Shown piece after piece: positions 43,140-50,600 of a stretch of DNA of 64,000 nucleotides; position 1 is the first letter of the stretch; each line of letters opens with the position of its first letter. The stretch spans positions 372,001 to 436,000 of the forward strand of contig JAXLSZ010000006.1 of the NCBI GenBank assembly GCA_046330315.1, in the 5' to 3' direction. The stretch is from JAXLSZ01 sp046330315. Its GTDB lineage: Bacteria; Actinomycetota; Thermoleophilia; Solirubrobacterales; 70-9. The notes below the pieces were generated by a model. The model ran no database searches. It saw only the letters and a program-made list of their open reading frames with translations, and was not told the origin of the DNA. The translations under genes were made by a program, and so were the position numbers.

Positions 43140-44888
43140 TCAGCCGAAGGTGAACGCGTAGCCGCCGATGCCCCTCCCGGGCTCCAGGGAGAGCAGATGG
43201 CTCGCCACGGCAGGGAGGTCGACCAGCTCGTAGAGCCGCGGCGCGCGGACCCCCAGCACTCCCCCGCGGACGTCCTCGCCGCTCTGCGCAGGTGAGATCG
43301 GCCGGCCGTCGAGCAGCACCCTGACGCTTCGCCGGCGGTCGGGAGAGCCGAGCACGATGAAGACGCGGCGGGCGTGGAAGCGGAGATCGAGCCCTGCCCG
43401 GGGGCCGGCGAGGGCCCGCTCGGGGGTGATCGTCCAGGTGCCGCGGTAGGCGAGCTCTCCGGGGCCGGGAGGTCCGGGATCGCCGTAGCGGTGCGTGCCG
43501 GGAACGATCGGGCCGTTGACGAACCGTTCGGCTCTCGCCGATCCCAGGTAGGACTCGGGAGTGGTGAGGCCCGCGGAGGGCCCCGGGGCGCGGGTTCTCG
43601 TCTCCGCGCCGAGCCTCGAGGACCCGGCCTCCGCGAGGAGCGAGCGGATCGCCCGCTCCTTGGCCCCGTAGTTGCCCTCGCCGAACTCGACGAGGCGGAC
43701 CCGCCCGCGGCTGTCCACCAGGTACTCGGCTGGCCAGTACTGGTTCCCGTAGGCGCTCCAGGTCAGGTAGTCGTTGTCCTGCGCCACCGGGTAGTGGATG
43801 CCGTCCTGCGAGATCGCCGCCGCGACGTTGGAGGCGCTGTGCTCGAAGGGGAACTCCGGGGTGTGGATGCCGACGATCTCGAGGCCCTTGGAGTGGTAGC
43901 GCCGGTACCAGGCGTTCAGGTGGGGCAGGGTGCGGATGCAGTTGATGCATGAGTAGGTCCAGAAGTCCACGAGCACAACCTTCCCCCGCAGGCCATCGAG
44001 GGTCAGGGGGCGGCCGGCCGGGGTGTTGAACCACTCCCCGGTGCCGACGAACTCCGGCGCCCGGCCCAGCACCGGAAGGCTCGAGCCCGCCCTCGCCTGC
44101 TCGGCCCCGGCGGCGGTCGCGGCGCGGGTGGGGTCACCGATCGCGCCCCGCACGTTCGCCAGCTCCCCCTGGACCGAGGAGCTCGACTCGAGGTCCTCGG
44201 TGGGATTGACCAGGAAGGAGGGCACGTCGCTGGCGATCGCTGTCTCGAACCGGGTGTCGAGGTCGGCGAGCATGGCCACGCCGACCAGGACCATGACCGC
44301 CCCCATTGCCATCTGGAAGGCGCCGCTGCGCGCGGAGAGCCTCGCGGAGAGGCGCCTGCCTCCCAGGGCCAGCAGGTAGAGGACGGCAGCCGATCCGAGT
44401 CCGTAGGCGAGCGCGACGGCAAGCCGCCCGGCGGTGAAGCTCTGCGCCGCCGAGACGGTGATCACCCCGGCGAGGATCGGCCCCGCGCAGGGGGCGTAGA
44501 CGAAACCGAGCATCGCCCCCACGAGCAGCCCGCCGCCGAAGCCCTCGCCCCGCATCCCTGTGGGGGCGAACCGGGCGGTCAGCGCGCTCGCTCTCCCTTC
44601 GAGGCGCGCGGACACCGGCGGAACCAGAAGGACAGCCCCGAAGCCGATCAGCACCACGATCGCGAGCCTTCGAGGGAGCTCCCCCGGCAACCCGAGCGCG
44701 TCGATCAGATAGACCAGGGCGACGGTCGCGAAGGTGAAGGAGAGAGCCAGCCCCGTCACCACCCCGAGCGGGCGCCGGCGGCCGCCCGTCGCGCTGGCGG
44801 CCAGGACCACCGGGAGGACGGGCAGCACGCAGGGCGAGAGAGCCGTGGCGGCACCGGCGACTATCGCGAAGAGGATCAGCAGAGCCAT
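43140..44888 (-). CDS. dipZ: DipZ-like thiol-disulfide exchange protein (CcdA domain plus thioredoxin domain)
   Basis: The 582-residue protein has a CcdA/DsbD-type membrane domain (ALSPCVLPVLPVVLAAS; FVYAPCAGPILAG, paired cysteines, about six helices), a periplasmic or extracellular thioredoxin-like domain with WTYSCINCIRTLP (CxxC) and a C-terminal beta-rich domain of 160 residues ending in GGYAFTFG. This three-part design matches mycobacterial DipZ, which passes electrons from cytoplasmic thioredoxin to exported thiols. The ATG start is preceded by a TTATCTC/TATCAG stretch. A 22-bp tandem repeat array lies upstream. Confidence 0.9.
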   Translation of the reverse strand: MALLILFAIVAGAATALSPCVLPVLPVVLAASATGGRRRPLGVVTGLALSFTFATVALVYLIDALGLPGELPRRLAIVVLIGFGAVLLVPPVSARLEGRASALTARFAPTGMRGEGFGGGLLVGAMLGFVYAPCAGPILAGVITVSAAQSFTAGRLAVALAYGLGSAAVLYLLALGGRRLSARLSARSGAFQMAMGAVMVLVGVAMLADLDTRFETAIASDVPSFLVNPTEDLESSSSVQGELANVRGAIGDPTRAATAAGAEQARAGSSLPVLGRAPEFVGTGEWFNTPAGRPLTLDGLRGKVVLVDFWTYSCINCIRTLPHLNAWYRRYHSKGLEIVGIHTPEFPFEHSASNVAAAISQDGIHYPVAQDNDYLTWSAYGNQYWPAEYLVDSRGRVRLVEFGEGNYGAKERAIRSLLAEAGSSRLGAETRTRAPGPSAGLTTPESYLGSARAERFVNGPIVPGTHRYGDPGPPGPGELAYRGTWTITPERALAGPRAGLDLRFHARRVFIVLGSPDRRRSVRVLLDGRPISPAQSGEDVRGGVLGVRAPRLYELVDLPAVASHLLSLEPGRGIGGYAFTFG

Positions 44889-44963
44889 CCCGCTGATAGA
44901 GATAACAGGCAGGGGTGGTGCGCCTGATCAGACGAGCGGGATTCGGCCGGTGGGCGCCGGGCG

Positions 44964-45205
44964 GCGCACCCGCGGAGGTCGGGCGGCGCACCAGCGCAGG
45001 TCGGGCGGCGCACCCGCGGAGGTCGGGCGGCGCACCCGTGGAGGTCGGGCGGCACGCCAGCGCAGGTCGGGCGGCGCACCCGTGGAGGTCGGGCGGCACG
45101 CCAGCGCAGGTCGGGCGGCGCACCCGTGGAGGTCGGGCGGCACGCCAGCGCAGGTCGGGCGGCACGCCAGCGCAGGTCGGGCGGCGCACCAGCGCAGGTC
45201 GGGCG
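44964..45205. repeat. 22-bp tandem repeat array, eleven copies
   Basis: Eleven back-to-back 22-bp units run from 44964, each ending in GGTCGGGCG. The core alternates between two types, GCGCACCCGYGGA and GCACGCCAGCGCA, so part of the array has a 44-bp superperiod. It ends three bases before the stop codon of the next gene. Spacer-free direct repeats exclude CRISPR. Confidence 0.95.
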
Positions 45206-45208
45206 GGC

Positions 45209-45484
45209 CTAGGCCGTGGTCCCGCCCAGCCCCCCGCCCTCGATCCGCGCGACGAGGTCGGCGGACTCCTCCCGGATCACGGTGCCGTCGTCCAGCTCGA
45301 GAGCCGGCAGCAGCTTTTGGCCGGTCAGTTCGATGTACTCGGTGCGACGGCCCCGGGGAAAGGCCGGGTGCTCGATGAGCTCGTACTCGACGCCCGATTC
45401 GTCGAGCGCCTTTTGGACCTTCCAGCAGGGATGGGCGTTGATCCTCAGCCACCTCGCCGTGCAGCGGTGCAGCTTGATGGCCAT
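45209..45484 (-). CDS. Glutaredoxin/glutathione-transferase-N-like thioredoxin-fold protein
   Basis: The 91-residue protein has the N-terminal thioredoxin-fold pattern of glutathione transferases and some glutaredoxin-like proteins: INAHPCWKVQKALDESGVEYELIEH, LLPALELDDG and EESADLVARIE. One cysteine in HPCWKV is the likely active thiol. Its stop lies just beyond the 22-bp array. Cytosolic, probably a single-cysteine redoxin. Confidence 0.72.
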   Translation of the reverse strand: MAIKLHRCTARWLRINAHPCWKVQKALDESGVEYELIEHPAFPRGRRTEYIELTGQKLLPALELDDGTVIREESADLVARIEGGGLGGTTA

Positions 45485-45569
45485 CTCGGCCTCCTCGGTG
45501 GAGTTTTTCGCCAGTCTTCCACAGGCCGGCGCCGGCGCCGGTTGGCGGCTTACAGGGGCCGGCTTCGGT

Positions 45570-45611
45570 CCGACCTCAGCCGGCTCAGTTCCGACCTCAG
45601 CCGGCTCAGCT
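45570..45611. repeat. 21-bp tandem duplication spanning a stop codon
   Basis: Units at 45570-45590 and 45591-45611 differ only at the last bases. The second contains the stop codon region of the gene at 45606-45899. Confidence 0.85.
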
Positions 45612-45899
45612 CCTGGAGGCTCCGTCCACGAGCGCGTCGTGCACGGGGAAGTCCTCCACCGAGGCCGGCTCGGGAAGCCCGTGGCGTTCCAGCAGCGACC
45701 TGAACGCTTCGCCCCGGAAGAACCGCTCGTAGATCTCGAGGCTCGGGCAGGTGTCGACCAGGACGATGCCGTCCTCGGCGCGAAGGCAGAGGTGGAGCCT
45801 CATGTTCGCGGCGGGTATCTCAGCGATCATCGCGTCGTAGCGACGCAGGAGTTCGCCTGGATCGCCGCTGAATCTCCAGATCGATGCGTGCATGGTCAC
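45606..45899 (-). CDS. Small cytosolic protein, dimeric alpha/beta barrel-like
   Basis: The 97-residue protein (MTMHASIWRFSGDPGELL) has a beta-alpha-beta pattern with LHLCLRAEDGIVLVDTCPS and a RSLLERHGLPEPASVEDFPVHDAL end, like small antibiotic-biosynthesis-monooxygenase-type proteins. Function is unknown. GTG at 45899 and ATG at 45893 are both possible. Confidence 0.6.
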   Translation of the reverse strand: MTMHASIWRFSGDPGELLRRYDAMIAEIPAANMRLHLCLRAEDGIVLVDTCPSLEIYERFFRGEAFRSLLERHGLPEPASVEDFPVHDALVDGASRS

Positions 45900-45930
45900 C
45901 CCACGGCGCGCCGGCGCCCGAGCCGGCAGG

Positions 45931-46362
45931 CTAGCCGCAGACGGGCCAGGGCCTGGTGCCCATCTTGCGCTTCAGCATCACCGCCACCACCGCCTGGGTG
46001 CGGTAGGAGTAGCGGATCGGGTCCCCGCCCGGGGTCTTCGGCGAGATCGCCCACGAGGAGAGCAGGAACATGAAGGCGCCGCGGTACCGCCCGCCGCCGC
46101 CCACCGCGCGGGGGTTGTGGCCGGACTCGCACCAGCTCGTCTTGCTGGCCCACCGCCGCTCTGCCTGGGTGAGGTTCCCGTAGTAGAGCCTGTCGTAGCG
46201 ATCGGCAAGACGCTTGGAAGCCTGCGCCATCGTGGGCGCCGAGCCCAGGCCGCCGGTCGCCGCGCCAGAGGACTCCACGAGGACCGCCCCCATCGCGAGG
46301 AAGGCGAGGGTGGACACACAGATCAGGCAGATACGACTTCGAACGCTCCGCAGGGAAGGCAT
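45931..46362 (-). CDS. Rpf/lysozyme-like secreted protein under c-di-AMP riboswitch control
   Basis: The 143-residue protein has a signal peptide, then a resuscitation-promoting-factor/transglycosylase-like domain: WASKTSWCESGHNP (catalytic-type Glu), YRGAFMFLLSSWA, DPIRYSYRTQAVVAVML and a final GTRPWPVCG. It probably hydrolyses peptidoglycan during regrowth. Q in the usual YRGAYQF is replaced (YRGAFMF). The gene is preceded by a ydaO-type riboswitch, the regulator typical for Rpf genes in actinobacteria, where high c-di-AMP lowers expression. Confidence 0.88.
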   Translation of the reverse strand: MPSLRSVRSRICLICVSTLAFLAMGAVLVESSGAATGGLGSAPTMAQASKRLADRYDRLYYGNLTQAERRWASKTSWCESGHNPRAVGGGGRYRGAFMFLLSSWAISPKTPGGDPIRYSYRTQAVVAVMLKRKMGTRPWPVCG

Positions 46363-46374
46363 CGGTTGTTGAAA

Positions 46375-46508
46375 GCTCCGCTCTCGTCGCTTGCGGGGTT
46401 AGCTGACGGGCTCGCGCTGAAGAGCTTCGCGCTACGTGGCCCGGTGGCCACGATTCGCCCCGACTAGTGGGTCCCCCGCTCCCCGCCGAACGCTCGGCGG
46501 GGACTCAG
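46375..46508 (-). promoter_or_regulatory. c-di-AMP riboswitch (ydaO/yuaA type)
   Basis: The minus-strand leader holds a terminal hairpin (CCCCGCCGA...TCGGCGGGG), then the conserved cores GGGGGACCCA, GGGGCGAATCG, and AGCCCGTCAGCTAACCC followed by GAGCGGAG. These match the ydaO-yuaA c-di-AMP aptamer. The 3' side includes GGAGC, which is the ribosome-binding site for the ATG at 46362, so ligand binding would act on translation. Confidence 0.88.
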
Positions 46509-46527
46509 CAGGATTTGCAGTTCCGGC

Positions 46528-46555
46528 AGGTTAGCAAAGTATTTGCGAATCGCAA
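46528..46555 (-). promoter_or_regulatory. Promoter of the riboswitch-rpf unit with a palindromic operator over the -35
   Basis: TTGCGA and TAACCT are spaced by 16 bases on the minus strand. TTGCGAATCGCAA (46543-46555) is a perfect odd palindrome covering the -35, a likely repressor site. Confidence 0.6.
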
Positions 46556-46597
46556 GATTTCCTCATCCCCACCACACGGGACCCCCACCCCCACGGC

Positions 46598-46640
46598 GTG
46601 GGACCTCTGATCACTGCATACCAGTGGCTAGAGGTCCCAG
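46598..46640. repeat. 43-bp dispersed palindromic repeat, copy 2
   Basis: Same element as 34141-34183 with arms GTGGGACCTCT/AGAGGTCCCAG and an ATCACTGCATACC loop. Its flanks extend pairing (CCCCCACGGC against GCCGTTGGGG). Confidence 0.9.
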
Positions 46641-46710
46641 GTCGCCGTTGGGGATGGGAGGCGGGTCGGGGCGAGCGGCAAGAGGGTCATTGGCCCAGAC
46701 GACGGGAGGG

Positions 46711-46753
46711 GTGGGACCTCTGATCACTGCATACCGGCGGTTAGAGGTCCCAC
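46711..46753. repeat. 43-bp dispersed palindromic repeat, copy 3
   Basis: Arms GTGGGACCTCT and AGAGGTCCCAC pair perfectly; the loop again has GATCACTGCATACC. It is 113 bp from copy 2, in the same orientation. Confidence 0.92.
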
Positions 46754-46887
46754 GTCGGTTGGGGTGGCGTGGCATCGGCCGGGGGTGGGAGGTCCGACGT
46801 CGGTTGGGGTGGCGTGGCATCGGCCGGGGGTGGGAGGTCCGGCGTCGGTTGGGGTGGCGTGGCCTCGGCCGGGGGTGGGAGGTCCGG
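46753..46887. repeat. 45-bp tandem repeat, three copies
   Basis: Units start at 46753, 46798 and 46843 and differ at only a few bases. The first overlaps the last base of the adjacent palindromic repeat. It lies in the non-coding space before the end of the regulator gene. Confidence 0.95.
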
Positions 46888-46910
46888 CAGGTTGTCGGAG
46901 GGAGCGAGGG

Positions 46911-47591
46911 TCAGGCGGTGCGGCGGGAGATCTCGACCAGGCAGCCGGCCTCGTCGGGATCGCGGGGCTCGAAGGCGCTCAGCTCCATCGAGGGGGAAAC
47001 CGAGGCGAGCAGTCCCTTGATCACTCCCTTGTGCAGGGTGCAGACGACCTTCGGGTTCTCACGGACCGCCTCGGCGTAGGGGCAGGTCATCAGGCGGTAA
47101 CGCACCACCTCGCCGCTCTCCGTGCGCTCGGGGTCGAAGCCGAGAGCCTCGAGGGCAACCGAGAGGGCCTCCCGGGGCTCCGCGCTCGCCAGCGGCCCGA
47201 GCTGGACGGCCAGCTCGGCACCCATCTGCTCGCCCGCCTCCTCGACCTCGTGCAGCCGCGCGGCAGTGGGCGGGATCGCCCGTGCCAGCGAGCGCGCCAT
47301 CGCCCACCCGGTATGCGGGCGGTTCGCCTCGGCTATCGCGCTCGGCGACAGAAGCCAGAGGTCGCGGGGGCGGCCGATCCCCTCGCGGGAGCTCTGACGC
47401 TCGACCAGGCCCCGGCCCTCGAGGCGCCGGAGCTGCAGCCGCACTCCGTTCGGGTGCATGGAGAGGCAGGCGGCGATCGTGGCCGTGTCGAGCGGCTCCC
47501 TGGAACGTCGCAGGAGGTCGATCAGCCGCTGGGTGGTGGGGGTGCGCCGGCCGGCCTTGCCCGCCGGCTTTCCCTTGCTCTTCGATGCCAT
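46911..47591 (-). CDS. Helix-turn-helix regulator with a SufR-like cysteine domain
   Basis: The 226-residue protein has an N-terminal winged helix (TPTTQRLIDLLRRS; DTATIAACLSMHPNGVRLQLRRLE) and a C-terminal domain with three cysteines in YRLMTCPYAEAVRENPKVVCTLHKGVIKGLL and EAGCLVEI, the spacing of Fe-S-binding SufR-like repressors. It diverges from narG across a 68-base AT-rich promoter region with a palindrome, so it probably controls the nar operon in response to oxygen, nitric oxide or Fe-S status. The regulated target is inference. Confidence 0.8.
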   Translation of the reverse strand: MASKSKGKPAGKAGRRTPTTQRLIDLLRRSREPLDTATIAACLSMHPNGVRLQLRRLEGRGLVERQSSREGIGRPRDLWLLSPSAIAEANRPHTGWAMARSLARAIPPTAARLHEVEEAGEQMGAELAVQLGPLASAEPREALSVALEALGFDPERTESGEVVRYRLMTCPYAEAVRENPKVVCTLHKGVIKGLLASVSPSMELSAFEPRDPDEAGCLVEISRRTA

Positions 47592-47602
47592 GGATCCGTA
47601 GT

Positions 47603-47642
47603 TTTGCACACAAAACATGTAATTACATACGGATTGTGCAAA
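47603..47642. promoter_or_regulatory. Divergent nar promoter region with nested inverted repeats
   Basis: TTTGCACA (47603-47610) and TGTGCAAA (47635-47642) flank the perfect palindrome ATGTAATTACAT (47617-47628). The TTACAT in it is 18 bases before the narG -10 TAGTCT (47647-47652). This is a strong operator candidate for the adjacent regulator or an FNR/CRP-type protein. Confidence 0.6.
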
Positions 47643-47646
47643 GTGG

Positions 47647-47652
47647 TAGTCT
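47647..47652 (+). promoter_or_regulatory. Leaderless -10 hexamer TAGTCT of narG
   Basis: TAGTCT, seven bases, ATG at 47660; same hexamer and spacing as kup. Confidence 0.55.
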
Positions 47653-47659
47653 CCAGCCG

Positions 47660-50600
47660 ATGAGCGACGAGCCCGCAGGAGCCGATTCGAAGGACCCGGG
47701 GACTGCGCTCCCGGGGCCGCGACACCTGCGGCCGACCGGGGACGAGGCCGGGCCCGACGGCGGCGCGAAGGCCGGCGGAGACGGCGGCGGAACGGCAACA
47801 GTCGCCGGCACGGGGAAGGCCAACGGGAACGGTGGCGGGGCGTCCGGCGGCGGCGGCGGGGAGTCCGGGAACGGCGGCGGGGAGTCCGGCGGCGGCGGCG
47901 GGGAGTCCGGGAACGGCGGCGGGGCGTCCGGCGGCGGCGCAAAGGCCCTCGGAGCCGGCGCCGGGGCCAACGGCGGCGGGGACTGGCGGACCTCATCGCG
48001 GCACTCACGCGAGTGGGAGGAGCTCTACCGGGACCGGTGGAGCCACGACAAGGTCGTGCGAACGACCCACGGCGTCAACTGCACCGGCTCCTGCTCGTGG
48101 AAGGTCTACGTGAAGGACGGGCTGGTCACCTGGGAGACCCAGCAGACCGACTACCCCTCCAACGGCCCCGACGCCCCCGAGTACGAGCCGCGCGGGTGCC
48201 CCCGCGGCGCCTCCTTCTCCTGGTACGTGTACTCACCGGTCAGGGTCCGCCATCCCTACGTCAGGGGCGCCCTGCTCGGCCTCTACCGCGAGGAGCTGGA
48301 GCGGACCGGCGACCCGGTCGAGGCCTGGGCGGCGATCGTCGAGGATCCCGGCAAGGCCCGCGCCTACAAGACCCAGCGGGGACGGGGAGGGTTCGTGCGC
48401 TCCTCCTGGGACGAGGTCTCGGAGATCATCGCGGCCGCCCACGTGCACACGATCAAGCAATACGGCCCGGACCGGCTTGCCGGCTTCTCCCCCATCCCCG
48501 CGATGTCCGCGGTCTCCTACGCCGCTGGAACCCGGTTCCTCTCCCTGCTCGGCGGCGTCTGCCTCTCCTTCTACGACTGGTACGCCGACCTTCCGCCGGC
48601 CTCGCCCCAGATCTGGGGCGACCAGACCGACGTCCCCGAGTCGGCGGACTGGTGGAACTCGAGCTACGTGATCCTCTGGGGCTCGAACATCCCCCAGACG
48701 CGCACACCCGACGCGCACTTCATGACCGAGGCCCGCTACAAGGGCCAGAAGGTCGTGGTCGTCTCGCCCGACTACGCCGGGCACACGAAGTTCGCCGACC
48801 ACTGGCTGGCGGCGGAACCGGGCACCGACGGCGCCCTGGCGATGGCGATGGCCCACGTGATCCTCAAGGAGCACTACGTCGACCGCCGAACCCCCTACTT
48901 CGACGGCTACGCCCGCAAGCGCACGGACCTCCCCTTCCTGGTCTCCCTGCGCGAGCGCGACGGCGCCTACGTGACCGACCGCTTCCTGCGCGCCTCCGAC
49001 CTCGGCGACACCTCCGAGAACGCCGAGTGGAAGACCGTGGTGCTCGACGAGCGCAGCGGGGAGGCCCGCGTCCCCAACGGCTCGCTGGGCTTCCGCTGGG
49101 GCGAGGAGGGCGAGGGGCACTGGAACCTCGACCTGGGCGGGATCGAGCCGCGGCTGACGATCCTCGGCGACGAGGACGAGACGGTCGAGGTCGACCTGCC
49201 GCGCTTCGAGGTCGGCGAGACCGAGGGCGGCACGGCGATGCGCCGCGGTGTCCCCGCGAAGCGCATCGGGGACCGCCTGGTGACCACGGTCTTCGACCTC
49301 CTCTGCGCCCAGCTCGGCGTCGCCCGCGACGGCCTGCCCGGCGAGTGGCCGGCGGGCCTCGACGACCCCCAGCCCTACACCCCCGCCTGGCAGCAGGAGC
49401 ACACCGGGGTGGACGCGGAGCTGGTCACCCGCATCGCCCGCGAGTTCGCCCGCAACGCCGAGCGCACCGAGGGCCGCTCGATGATCGTGATGGGGGCGGG
49501 CACCAACCACTGGTACCACGGCGACCAGATTTACCGGGCGATGCTCAGCCTGGTCCTGCTCTGCGGCTGCCAGGGCCGCAACGGCGGCGGCTGGGCCCAC
49601 TACGTGGGCCAGGAGAAGGTCCGCCCGATCACCGGCTTCGGGGTGATGGCCTTCGCCACCGACTGGTCGCGGCCGCCCCGCCAGCAGGCGACCACCTCCT
49701 TCTGGTACCTGGCCTCGGACCAGTACCGCTACGAGCGCTACGGGGTCGACGAGCTGACCAGCCCGCTGGGCCGCGGGTCGCTGAAGGGCGCCCACTTCGC
49801 CGACACGGTGGTCCGCTCGGCGCGCATGGGGTGGCTGCCCAGCTACCCGACCCTGGACCGCAACCCCCTCGACCTCTGCGACGAGGCCGAGGCCGCCGGC
49901 GCCGACCCCGCCGAATACGCCGTCACCGAGCTTCGCGAGGGCAGGCTGCGCTTCGCCGCCGAGGCTCCCGACGACCCGGCCAACTTCCCCCGCGTGCTCA
50001 CCCTCTGGCGCGCGAACCTGCTCGGCTCCTCCTCGAAGGGCCACGAGTACTTCCTGCGCCACCTCCTGGGGGTCGAGCGCGACGGGGCCACCGCCGAGGA
50101 GACCGAGGCCGACGAGCGCCCCACCGAGCTCGAGTGGCGGGAGGAGGCGCCGACCGGGAAGCTCGACCTGTTCACGACGATCGACTTCCGGATGAACGGA
50201 TCGGCGCTCTACTCCGACATCGTCCTCCCGGCTGCCACCTGGTACGAGAAGAACGACATCTCCAGCACCGACCTGCACCCCTTCGTCCACTCCTTCACCG
50301 AGGCGGTGCCGCCGCCCTGGGAGGCCCGCACCGACTGGGACGCCTTCAACATGGTCGCCGAGCGCTTCGCCGAGCTCGCCGCCGACCATCTCGGGGTGCG
50401 CCGCGACCTCGTCGCCACCCCCCTGCTCCACGACACCCCCGAGGAGATGGCGCAGCCCGGCGGCGAGGTTCGGGACTGGAAGCGAGGAGAGTGCGAGCCG
50501 GTGCCCGGAAAGACGATGCCGAAGCTGGTCGTGGTCGAGCGCGACTACGGCGCCGTCCACGAGAAGATGACCTCGCTGGGCCCCCTGGTCGAGAGCGCCG

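Noticed and set aside
44964..45205. CRISPR array
   Set aside because: The 22-bp units are directly adjacent with no unique spacers and no cas genes.
44915..45703. Long plus-strand frames over the 22-bp array
   Set aside because: Peptides made only of the array repeat, no start signals, and they oppose real genes.
46363..46910. tRNA or other stable RNA gene in this gap
   Set aside because: The hairpins here belong to the riboswitch and the 43-bp repeats; no cloverleaf or GTTC arm arrangement is seen.
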